Below, piece after piece: positions 14,101-24,161 of a stretch of 64,000 nucleotides of DNA. Each line of letters begins with the position of its first letter. Within the stretch, counting starts at the first letter, position 1. The notes beneath the pieces were generated by a model. It had not been told where the DNA came from and ran no database searches. It saw only the letters and a list, made by a program, of their open reading frames with translations. The DNA comes from Penaeus vannamei (Eukaryota; Arthropoda; Malacostraca; Decapoda; Penaeidae), in contig NC_091589.1 of the NCBI RefSeq assembly GCF_042767895.1, positions 19,166,770 to 19,230,769 of the forward strand, read 5' to 3'. The position numbers were made by a program, and so were the translations under genes.

Positions 14101-16540
14101 TAAGTTAATAATCATTTTAACTGCAATAATGTTAATGATAATAATGATAATCATGACAATAATGACTATAAGGATGATAATCAAAAGAAAAATGACAATA
14201 AGGATGATAATGATGATAATAATCATAGAGTCAATTTATATTGAAATAAATTCTAAAACTAATAAAATCCCAAAATTCGAAATAACGGCTAAATATAGCG
14301 TATTACAGCCATTTGATAGAAAGGTCGAAAACTCCCTTTTTTGCATTTAAATTATAATTATGATGATTTTAACATCAATTCAGGTAATTATGATGATTTT
14401 CATGATAATTCCTTTATTATTAACAATAATGATGATAATTAAGATGTTAATGACAATAATAATGATGATAATATTAATAAAATGAACATTTTTATGACAA
14501 TTTTAGAATTACTGCAATAATAGCAATAATGAACTGTATTCTAATAATTTTCATGCTAATAATGGCAATAAAAATAATTAAAATATCAATATTATTGTTA
14601 TTACAATGAGTATTATTGTCATTATTAGTTCTAAAATTATCATTTCTGTTATTATCATTATAAAAATAGTTATAATGATGGAAATGACAGTAATAATTAG
14701 CATAATAATTATTATAACTGCAATTATGATAATCATTAAGATAATGACTATAATAATGATAATCATATGAATAATGACAGAACTGATGATAATGATGATA
14801 ATAATAATCATGCAGTCTATATATAAGGAAATAAAGGCTATAACTAATTATGATGATGGTAATTATGATGATTTTCATGATAATTCCTACATTTTTACTA
14901 ATAATGATGATAATTATGATGATAATGATGAAAATAATAAAATGATAATGATAATGATAATTGTGATAATTACTGCAATAATAGCAATAATGAACTCTAT
15001 TCTAATAATGTTCATACTAATAATGACAATAGAAATAATAATAATATCATTATTATTATTATTATAATGAGTATTATTGTCATTATTACTTCTAAAATTA
15101 TCATATATATAAAAGTAGTTATAATGATGAAAAGGACAAATAATTAGCATAATAATCATTATAACTGCAATAATGATAGTGATAATAATTATAATCATGA
15201 CGATAATGAGTATAATGATGATAATCATAAGAATAATGACAATAATGATGATAATGATGATGATAATCATATAGTCCATATATAATTAAATAAAGGCTAA
15301 AAGTAATCAAATCCCAGAAGTCGAAAAAACGGCAAAATCTAGGATATTACATCCCTTTGTCGAATAAAAACCCTTTTTCGCTCTTAAATGACAATTATGA
15401 TGATTTTAACATTAATTCAGGTAATTATGAGGATTTTAATTATAATGCCTTTATTATCAACAATAATGATGATAATTATGATGATAATGACAATAATAAT
15501 GATGATAATAATAAAATAATAATTATGAGGATAATTTTGATAATTACTTAAATAATAGCAATAATGAACTCATACTAATAATGACAATAGAAAAAATAGT
15601 AATATTATTATTGTTATTATAATGAGTATTATTGTCATAATTATTTCCAAAATTGTCATTATTGTTATTACCATTATAAAAATAGTTTTAATGAATAATA
15701 ATAATCATCATAACTGCAATAATGATAATGATAATAATGGTAATCATGACGATAATGACAATAATTATGATAATCATAGGAAAAATGACAATAAGGATGA
15801 TAATGATAATAATAATCATAGGGCCCATTTATAATGAAATAAAGGATAAAACTAATAAAATCCCCAAAGTCGAAAACACGGCAAAATCTAGCGCATTACA
15901 GCCTTTGAGAGAAAGGTCGAAAAAAAACTTTTTCGCTTTTAAAGGATAATTATTATGATTTTAACATTAATTCAGGAAATTATGATGATTTTAACATTAA
16001 TTCAGGAATTTATGATGATTTTCATGATAATGCCTGTATTATTAACAATAATAATGATAATTATGATGATAATGACAATAATAATGATGATAATAATAAT
16101 AAAATGATAATTATAATGATAATTTTGATAATTACTGCAAGAATAGCAATAATTAACTCTATTCTAATAATTTTCATACAAATAATGACAAAAGAAATAA
16201 TAATAATATCATTATTATTGGTACTATAATGAGTATTGTTGTCATTATTATTTCTAAAATTATCGTTATATATATTATCATTATAAAAATAGTTATAATG
16301 ATGAAAATAACCGTAATAATTAAGTTAATAATCATTATAACTGCAATAATGATAATGATAATAATGATAATCATGATGATAATGACTATAATGATGATAA
16401 TCATAGGAATAATGACAATAATGATGATAATGATGATAATAATAATCATAGAGTCCATTTATAATGAAATAAAGGCTTAAACTAATAAAATCCCAAAAGT
16501 CGAAAAAAGGCTAAATCTAGGGTATTACAGCCTTATGAGA

Positions 16541-17119
16541 GAAAGGTCGAAAAAAACCTTTTTCGCTTTAAAATGGTAATTATGATGATTTTAACACTAA
16601 TTCAGGTAATTATGATGATTTTCATAATAATGCCTTAATTATTAACAATAATGATGATAATTATGATGATAATGACAATAATGATGATAATAGTAAAATG
16701 ATCATTATAATGATAATTTTGATAATTACTGCAATAATAGCAATAAGTAACTCTATTCTAATAATTTTCATACTAATAATGACAATAGAAATAATAATAT
16801 CATTATTTTTGTTCTTATAATAAGTATTACTGTCATTATTATTTCTAAAATCATCATTATTGTTATCATTATAGAATTAATTATAATGATGAAAATGACA
16901 GTAATAATTAACATAATAATCATTATAACTGCAATAATAATAATGATAATGATAATTATGACAATAATGACAATAATATGATAATCATAAGATTAATGAC
17001 AGTAATGATGATGATGATAATAATAATCATAGTTTACAATGAAATAAAGGCTAAGACATAATATCCCCAAAGTAAAAAAAAAAAAACGTCAAAATCTACC
17101 GTATTACAGCCTTCTGAGA
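16541..17119 (+). repeat. Reference satellite monomer (579 bp)
   Basis: A representative unit measured from one gaaag(g/a)tcga anchor to the next. The core hairpin CGAAAAA-AACC-TTTTTCG is at 16548-16565, followed by ttaacactaattcagg. A RAY arm lies at about 16640-16700, ttactgcaataatagc near 16725-16741, an RTY arm at about 16799-16875 and a long RAY arm at about 16880-17030. The unit closes with aaataaaggctaa and the next core. The RTY arm is complementary in pattern to the RAY arms on both sides. Confidence 0.85.
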
Positions 17120-17935
17120 GAAAGATCGAAAAACCCGCTTTTTCGCTTTTAAAGGGTAATTATGATTTTAACATTAATTCGGGTAATTATGATGATTTTC
17201 ATGATAATTCCTTTATTATTAACAATAATGATGATACTTATGCTGATAATGATAATAAAAAGATAATTATAATAATTTTGATAATTACTGCAATAATAGC
17301 AATAATTAACTCTATTCTAATAATTTTCATACTAATAATGACAATAGAAATAATAATTATAACATTATTATTGTTATTATAATGAGAATTATTGTTATTA
17401 TTATTTCTAAAATTATAATTATTCTGATTATCATTATAGAATTAGTTATAATGATGAAAATGACAGGAATAATTAGCATAATAATCATTATTATTGCAAT
17501 AATGATATTGATAATCATGACGATAATGACTATAATGATAATCATAAGAATAATGACAATAATGATGATAATGATGATAATAATCATAGAGTCCATTTAT
17601 AATGAAATAAAGGCGAAAACTAATAAAATCCCAAAAGTCGAAAAAACGGCAAAATCTAGCTTATTACAGCCTTATGACAGAAAGGTCGAAAAAATCCCTT
17701 TTTCGCTTTTAAGTGATAATTATGATGATTTTCATGATAATTTCTTTATTATTAACAATAATGATGATAATTATGATGATAATGACAATAATGATGATAA
17801 TAATAAGATGAGAATTATAATGAAAATTTTAACAATTACTGCAATAATAAAAATAATATACTCTATTCTCATAATTTTCATACTAATAATGACAATAGAA
17901 ATAATAATATTATTATTGTTATGATAATGAGTATC

Positions 17936-17940
17936 ATTGT
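17936..17940 (+). repeat. Target-site duplication ATTGT, left of element A
   Basis: ATTGT directly precedes TGCAGTGTACGG and is repeated at 21004-21008 after the terminal CTACA. The uninterrupted satellite reads gagtattATTGTCATTATT, so the pair looks like a 5-bp target-site duplication. Confidence 0.8.
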
Positions 17941-18614
17941 TGCAGTGTACGGCTGCGTACGAACGACTCTAAGGATGATGTCATCTCCATGAACCTCGGC
18001 CAACGCATCACGAGCCGCCAAAGACGAAGTCCCCGCCGTGTTCCACGTGCGGTTACATCCCGCAAACGTTTTTTTTTTTCACCTGCGACCGAGTCCCGCA
18101 GGCTTCTTATTCATTTATATATATATTTTTTTTTACAAGTCCAACCACCAGTCTAGAAGGACAGAGTTGAATGTATGTTAGTTGTGGTGATAATGTGAAC
18201 TTGGTTATTTTTATAACCATAAACGTAATATTTACCAAGACTCACTACTTGTATAGTGTTGAAATCGCCAAGCTAAATTAGCTATTTATCAATTTTTAAA
18301 CCTAATTATTGTTGATATGTTTTGGCCGACGTGCACAGTTTTAAGACAACTGTTTATTATCGAGTTTTCTCCGTATCCTTTCCTTATTTATCTCTTTCTA
18401 ATGTTCGTCCCTCTTGTCGACGTCTCCAAATTGTCGCGATAACGACCGAAGGAGGTGACGGTCGTTGCCGAGCTTCTTTTTTGTTTTTCCCCTTCCCTCT
18501 CTCGTCTCGGTTGTTTGGATTGTCGAACTATCGGCTTGGTTTTCAGACACTTCATTTGCCTATTTTCTTCTTTCGCGCCATGCCTGGGGCTTGGCCTGTG
18601 GGTTTCTTTCGGGA

Positions 18615-18622
18615 TATATATA
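18615..18622 (+). promoter_or_regulatory. Candidate TATA box in LTR element A
   Basis: TATATATA within ggGATATATATACTAG, conserved in element C at 36402-36409. It could be the LTR core promoter. Only the motif and its conservation support this. Confidence 0.25.
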
Positions 18623-18948
18623 CTAGTGGTTGAGGAAAGGAGAATAACTTCGGTCCTGACCTCTGTCCCGCACTTTGGTCCTTTGCGTTTGCAATTTTAC
18701 CTGTATTATGCTCTCGCTCGGATTTACCCTGGGATATACTTCGTGCACTGATTTACCAGGATTGCTGAGTATCTCTTCAAGCTAAGTGACATGGTTGTGT
18801 GTAGGAGACGACTGGTCTCTTTTGGACTTTAGCGTGACATGCTGAATTATTATCTGCAGGGTGCACTCTTTCATGAAGTCCCATAACATTTTTGTGTATT
18901 TCCCAGTGTTTGAGAGCATTAGGACCAAGTGATTTAGAGGAACACTGC

Positions 18949-19401
18949 TTGAGGATCCGTATCTCCAGTGTATTCAATTTTACAACTAAGTTATTACTTA
19001 GTTTCTTTTCATTCTTGCCTGAGGATCCGTACCTCCGGGAATAAAGATCTTTTTCAGTACCTTTACGTACTTTATCGTTGATTGTTTTGTTTCGCTTAAT
19101 GCGTGTTTGTTGATTTCTGCTTGATCTTGTGGGTGATCAAGCAGCCCTTTGTGATTGTCCCTCCAGTGTGACTCTCCCTTTTTATGACTTAAGTTAATAC
19201 TTCGTTTTATTTCGTTCGTACTTGAGGATTCATATCTCCTGTACATTTATTTTACAACCAAGTTAATTCACGTTTCTTTCGTCCCTGCTTGAGGATTCGT
19301 ACCTCCGGGGATAAAGATCTTTATCAAGATCTTTTCCCGTAATTGTTTGATATAGGTTTCTGTTGATCTCTGCCTGACCTTGTGGGTGATCAGGCAGACT
19401 T
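18949..19401 (+). repeat. Internal tandem module of about 270 bp in element A
   Basis: The phrase TTGAGGATYCGTAYCTCC recurs at about 18949, 19019, 19222, 19289 and, degraded, 19403. Paired landmarks are 270-273 bp apart (18949/19222 and 19019/19289). Each module carries an A part (tcc..attttacaac.aagtta), a B part (gggataaagatctt) and a CTGCYTGA hairpin. The module is also present in copies B and C. Confidence 0.75.
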
Positions 19402-19515
19402 TGGTGATCCGTATCTCCTGATAAAGAGCCCTTATCACATGATACGTGATTTTTGTTGTTATTGTCGTTGGTTGTTTCGGCTGACTCCTGTCTGATCTTG
19501 TGGCTATTCAGGCAG
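19117..19515 (+). other. Array of three related hairpins in element A
   Basis: Hairpin 1 (19117-19144) is a perfect 10-bp stem, CTGCTTGATC with GATCAAGCAG, around the loop TTGTGGGT. Hairpin 2 (19370-19397) has the same loop with stem CTGCCTGACC and GATCAGGCAG (one mismatch). Hairpin 3 (19488-19515) has CTGTCTGATC, loop TTGTGGCT and ATTCAGGCAG (8 bp counting a G-U pair). Between 1 and 2 lies a further perfect stem AAAGATCTT-TATC-AAGATCTTT (19313-19334). Stem changes that keep pairing (TT/AA to CT/AG) suggest an RNA structure. The function is unknown. Confidence 0.6.
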
Positions 19516-19938
19516 TCTTCTTGACCAGTCCCTTCATTGACTTTGCCAGTTGTTTGTGTCTCACCTCGGTTTTGGGCCGTTTTTTCTCGTTTTTATTGAC
19601 GTTTATTGTTTTACTTTAGTTTCCCCTTATTATTCTGTGTTTTCTCTTAACATTTTTATTCATGATTTAACGACGAGACATTTTTATGACCCTTTTATCG
19701 TTTAGCTTTTATTGAATGTTAAAAAACTAAAATGAATAAAGTTTTAAGGTCTCGTTTTTACTTAGTTTTCATTTTAAGTTGTAGGGGAGCATTTTTTACG
19801 TACAGTGTTTATTTGTTCTTTTTAGTTATCGCTTTTCTTTTTCTTATGATTTCAATTTTATACATTTAGTTATATTTTTGTTCGTTTTTATACAGCTTAT
19901 TTATTACGAGAATATATTTTGTATAAATGTTTGGCCTC

Positions 19939-19946
19939 TGACGTCA
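19939..19946 (+). promoter_or_regulatory. TGACGTCA palindrome (CRE-like) in element A
   Basis: A perfect CRE/ATF consensus TGACGTCA, 11 bp after TATAAAT (19922-19928) and conserved in copies B (25358) and C (38543). A second gACGTCAa lies near 19989. It could be an enhancer of the LTR. This rests on the motif only. Confidence 0.3.
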
Positions 19947-21003
19947 CCGGGGCAGTGGAAAAAGAAACAATAAACAGTACGAGTCGAGACGTCAACGAGT
20001 GTGTTTGACTATCCTCCGAAGCTTTGAACCACCGGCAGTGTCGCCATATTTGTTGAACCGAACACAGAGACGATCACGGAAGATAATAAGTTAAGTACTG
20101 AGATCATGATATTCTTTACATAGGAGCTGGACGTGATCTCATGAACATTTTTATTGAATAATTAGAACATCCTTTTATTTATTTGTTTACTTTTAAATGA
20201 ATTTGGCTGGTCTGTTTCTCTTTGTTTTATTTGTAACTTCTAACTTTTCAAAGTAGGAAGTCTGAGTGATCTTTTAGTTTTAGTTTTCCTGTTTCGGTGT
20301 CACCAGACTCGGGTTTTATACTGTCGTATTTTTTTTCTTTTAGGTTTAAGGGGTTTTAAGCCTTCAGCTCTGACGCCAGACTTGCTGGTTTTGTCTCTGT
20401 TTTATGGTAAGGCCTTCAGCCAGGCTCTCCACTCTGGAAGTCTTTTCTTTTAGTTTTTGCATACGACAGTCAGTAATTTTAGGTGCCTTTAGCACATTCT
20501 TTTACTTTTGTATTTTTCTTAGATTACTTTTTAGTATGTATTTTACCATATGGTTAGGCTGAACGTCAGAAAGTGGTATTCACACGTTAACACCCCTATT
20601 CATGATTCAGTCTCCCCCCACGCTACCACATAAGGGGATTGAATTGACAGGGGTTAACCAGGTCTATTTGCGCCTGTATCCCCCGCCAGCATCAAGGGAG
20701 GGCAGAATTCTAAGAGTGCCTTGAAGAAGTGGGACGGGACCCCTGGGTTAGACGGATCACACTACACATCCAATATTCAACACACAAATTCTGTACTTTC
20801 TTTCCACCCTTCTCTGATACAACACCCACACCCACTTACACGGCATACAAGGTTCCCGAACCTACTAATCGGGTGGTGGCAGCGTGCCGTAGGCCTGGAA
20901 CCTTACATCTGTTCACTGCAGACCAATCTTTCCTTTAAGCAAAAACCATATTCTCGGTTGAGCCCGGACCACTTCAAATCTATTGGGTCTACGCCTCGCT
21001 ACA

Positions 21004-21008
21004 ATTGT
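21004..21008 (+). repeat. Target-site duplication ATTGT, right of element A
   Basis: Partner of 17936-17940. The satellite resumes as cgttattattt, matching cattattattt of intact monomers. Confidence 0.8.
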
Positions 21009-24000
21009 CGTTATTATTTGAAAAATTATCAATATTGTTATCATCATTATAAAAATAGTTGTAATGATGAAAATGACAGTAATAATTAGCATAAGTCCAT
21101 TTATGATGAAATAAAGGCTAAAACTAATAAAATCCCAATAGTCGAAAAAACGGCAAAATCTAGCGTATTACAGCCTTTCGAGAGAAAGGTCGAAAAAAAC
21201 TTTTCACTTTAAAATGATAATTATGATTTTAACATGAATATAGGTAATTATGATGATTTTCATGAGAATGCCTTTATTATTAAATATAATGTTAATAATT
21301 ATGATGATAATGACAATAATAATGATGATAATAATAAAAAGAGAATTATAATAATTTTAATAATTATTGCAATTATACCAATAATGAACTCAATTCTAAT
21401 AATTTTCATACCAATAATGATAATATATAAAATCATATTATCATTATTATTGATATGATAATGAGAATTAGTCATTATTATTTCTAAAATTATTATTATT
21501 GTTATTATCATTATAAAAATAATTATAATGATGAAAATGAGAATAATAATTAGCATAATAATCATTATAACTGCAATAATGATAAAGATAATAATGATAA
21601 TCATGACGATAATGACTATAAGGATGATAATCATAAGAATAATGACAATAATGATGATAATGATAATAATAGTCATAGAGTCGCTTTATAATAAAATAAA
21701 GGCTAAAACAAATAAAATCCCATATGTCAGAAAACCGGGAAAATCTAGCGTGTTACAGCATTTTGAGAGAAAGGTCGGAAAAAAACATTTTTCGCTTTTA
21801 AATGATAATTATGATGAATTTAACATTAATTCAGGTAATTATGATGATTTTCATGATAATGTCTTTATTATAAACAATAATGATGATAATTATGATGATA
21901 ATGACAATAATGATGATGAAAATAAAATAATAATTATAATGATAATTTTGATAGTTACTGCAATAATAGCAATAATGAACTCTATTCTAATAATTTTCAT
22001 TCTAATAATGACAATATAATTAATAGTATCATTATTATTGTTATTATAATGATTATTATTGTCATTATTTCTAAAATTACCATTATTATTATTATCATTA
22101 TAAATATAGTTATAATGATGAAAATGAGCGTAGTTATAATAATAATCATGATAACTGCAATAATGCTAATGATAATAAAGATAATCATGACGATAATGAC
22201 TATAATGATGATAATCATACGAATAATGACAATAATGATAATAATGATGATAATAATAATCATAGAGTCCATTTGTAATTAAATAAAGGCGAAAACTAAT
22301 ATAATCCCTTAAGTCGAAAAAACGGCAAAATCTTGCGTATTACAACCTTTTGAGAGAAAGGTCGGAAAAAAAAACTTTCTCGCTTTTAAATGATAATTAT
22401 GATGATTTTAACATTTATTCAGAAAATTATAATTATTTTAATGATAATTCCTTTATTATTAACAATAAAGGTAATTACGATGATAATGACAATAGTAATG
22501 ATAATAAAAAAATGATAATTATAACAATAATTTTGATAATTACTGCAATAATAGAAATAATGAACTTTATTCTAATAATTTTCATACTAATAATGACAAT
22601 AGAAATAATAATAATATTATTATTGTTATTATAATGTGTATTATTGTCATTGCTATTTCTAAAATTATCGTTGTTATCATCATTATAAAATAGTTATAAT
22701 GATGAAAATGACAGTAATGATTAGCATAATAATCATTATAACTGCAATAATGATAATAATAATAAAGATAATCATGACGATAATGACTTTAATTATGATA
22801 ATTATAAGAATAGTGACAATAATGATAATAATAACAATAGAGTCCATTTATAATGAAATAAAGGTTAAAACTAATAAAATCCCATAAGTCGAAAAAACGG
22901 CAAAATCAAACGTATTACAGCCTTTTGACAGAAAGGTCGAAAAAAAAGCTTTTTCTTTTTTAAATGAGAATTATGATGATTTTAACATTAATTCAGGTAA
23001 TTATGATGATCTTCATGATAATGCCTTTATTAATAATAATAATGATGATAACTATGAAGATAATAACAATAACAATAATAATACCTATAATAAAATGATA
23101 CTTATAATGAAAATTTTGATAAATACTGATATAATAGCAATAATGAACTCTATTCTAATAATTTTCATCCTAATAATGTCAATAGAAATTATTAACAATA
23201 ATGATGATAATTATGATGATAATGACAATAATAATTATGATAATAAAAATAAAATTAGAATTATAATGATAATTTCTATAATTACCGCAATAATAGCAAT
23301 AATGAACTCTATTCCAATAATTTTTATACCAATAATGACAAAAGAAATAAAAATAAAATAATTCTTATTGTTACTATAATGATTATTGTTGTCATTATTA
23401 TTTCTAAAATTATCATTATTATTATTATTATAAAAATAATTATAATGATGAAAATGACAGTAATAATTAGAATAATAATCATTATAACTGCAATAATGAT
23501 AATGATAATAATGATAATCATGACGATAATGACTATAATGATGATAATTATAAGAATAGTGACAATAATGATAATAATAATCATAGAGTACATTTATAAT
23601 GAAATAAAGGTTAAAACTAATAAAATCCCATTAGTCGAGAAAACGGCAAAATCAAACGTATTACAGCCTTTTGACAGAAAGGTCGAAAAAAAAGCTTTTT
23701 CTTTTTCAAATGAGAATTATGATGATTTTAACATTAATTCAGGTAATTATGATGATTTTCATGATAATGCCTTTATTAATAATAATAATGATGATAATTA
23801 TGAAGATAATAACAATAATAATATCTATAAAAAAAGATACTTATAATGAAATATTTGATAATTACTGATATAATAGCAATAATGAATTCTATTCTAATAA
23901 TTTTCATCCTAATAATGTCAATAGAAATAATCATATCATTATTATTGTTATAATAATGATTATTATTGTCATTATTATTTCTAAAATTATCATTATTGTT

Positions 24001-24161
24001 ATTATCATTATAAAAATAGTTATAACGATGAAAATGACAGTAACAATTAGCATAATCATCATTAAAATTGCAATAATGATAATGATAATCATGACGATAA
24101 AGACTATAAAGATGATAATCATAAGAATAATTACAGTAATTATGATAATAATAATTATAGA
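21004..24161 (+). repeat. Satellite array 2, plus orientation
   Basis: Head-to-tail monomers follow element A. The first monomer is shortened (agcataa joined to gtccatttatgatg at about 21087-21100), a deletion also present at 26509 and 39702. No gene is seen. The array ends abruptly inside atagagt, where copy B of the LTR begins. Confidence 0.9.

Larger units (their letters stand above)
2121..17940 (+). repeat. Main satellite array 1, about 27 monomers, plus orientation
   Basis: Head-to-tail monomers. The anchor gagaaaggtcgaaa recurs at about 2926, 3485, 4080, 4635, 5637, 7275, 7862, 8460, 9035, 9620, 10190, 10773, 11360, 11968, 12557, 13135, 13715, 14320, 15358, 15915, 16545, 17125 and 17685. 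Spacing is mostly 555-605 bp, with some shortened units (for example near 5100) and one monomer near 14840 lacking the core. Each unit has a core of about 150 bp, a first RAY arm, an Ile-coding-like middle with ttactgcaataatagc, an RTY arm of about 80 bp, and a long RAY arm. Units are diverged by many substitutions and by triplet gains and losses. No gene is supported anywhere in the array. Confidence 0.93.
17941..21003 (+). mobile_element. Long LTR-like element A (3,063 bp, probable solo LTR)
   Basis: It begins TGCAGTGTACGG, ends GCTACA and is flanked by ATTGT on both sides, as expected of an LTR or solo LTR. Its last 240 bp or so are homologous to the sequence just upstream of the primer binding site and gag pseudogene at 61512-61851, which supports calling it the LTR of that retrotransposon lineage. 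Base composition is mixed, unlike the satellite. Visible parts are a short inverted repeat GTACG/CGTAC at the start, a TATATATA at 18615, an internal tandem module of about 270 bp with three hairpins (18949-19515), a TGACGTCA at 19939, and the 3' tail. No open frame resembles a known protein. A length above 3 kb is unusual for an LTR. Alternatives are a large non-autonomous element whose end happens to be related to that LTR, or a composite. Confidence 0.7.
18743..22590 (+). repeat. Near-identical direct duplication, first copy
   Basis: Repeated at 24162-28010 with an offset of 5,419-5,420 bp. The two copies cover the last 2.26 kb of the LTR element plus about 1.59 kb of satellite. I see only about eight differences, for example gaataataat versus gagtaataat near 21541/26961, one extra T near 25750, and ggtaatt versus gataatt near 22471/27891. 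It is either a very recent duplication or an assembly or haplotype duplication. Confidence 0.93.
13214..23650 (+). repeat. Segmental duplication block, copy 1 (satellite, element A, satellite)
   Basis: Homologous to 28511 to about 42200. Shared private features include a shortened RTY arm (13450 and 28750), ggcaataaaaataat with a deleted core (14560-14850 and 30020-30280), the poly-A core followed by cgctttttcgcttttaaagg (17072-17150 and 34752-34845), the element inserted at the same satellite position, and aaatataatgttaataatt after the element (21281 and 39891). Copy 2 carries several extra monomers before the element. The outer boundaries are read by eye and are approximate. Confidence 0.8.

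Noticed and set aside
16548..16565. Bacterial-type terminator reading of the CGAAAAA/TTTTTCG hairpin
   Set aside because: The stem is almost all A-T, and the surroundings are a eukaryotic satellite without genes.
2121..17940. Many open frames of 60-180 codons rich in Ile, Asn/Asp or Tyr/His on both strands of the satellite
   Set aside because: They follow from AAT/GAT/ATT/ATC triplets that cannot form stops in certain frames. They occur in three frames at once, contain no domain and repeat with the monomer.
2121..17940. CRISPR-like regular spacing of repeats
   Set aside because: The repeat unit is about 580 bp with no separate spacers, and the context is eukaryotic.
18322..18751. Two overlapping open frames of about 100 codons in element A, partly kept in C (36109-36619)
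   Set aside because: They begin at non-ATG codons, overlap in different frames, show no motif and lie in an LTR-like region. Conservation reflects recent duplication.
18777..19246. Minus-strand frames of 66 and 82 codons in element A (and 24196-24665 in B)
   Set aside because: They run antisense to the hairpin modules, have no recognisable domain, and are identical in B only because of the duplication. In C the second one is not retained.
20850..20884. Possible SINE or Pol III promoter (GGTTCCCGAACC resembling a B box)
   Set aside because: No A box at proper spacing, no tRNA-like fold and no A-rich tail. The LTR interpretation explains the segment.
20721..21089. Open frame of 122 codons across the end of element A
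   Set aside because: It crosses from LTR into satellite (ending in Tyr/His/Asn triplets), so it is a junction artefact.
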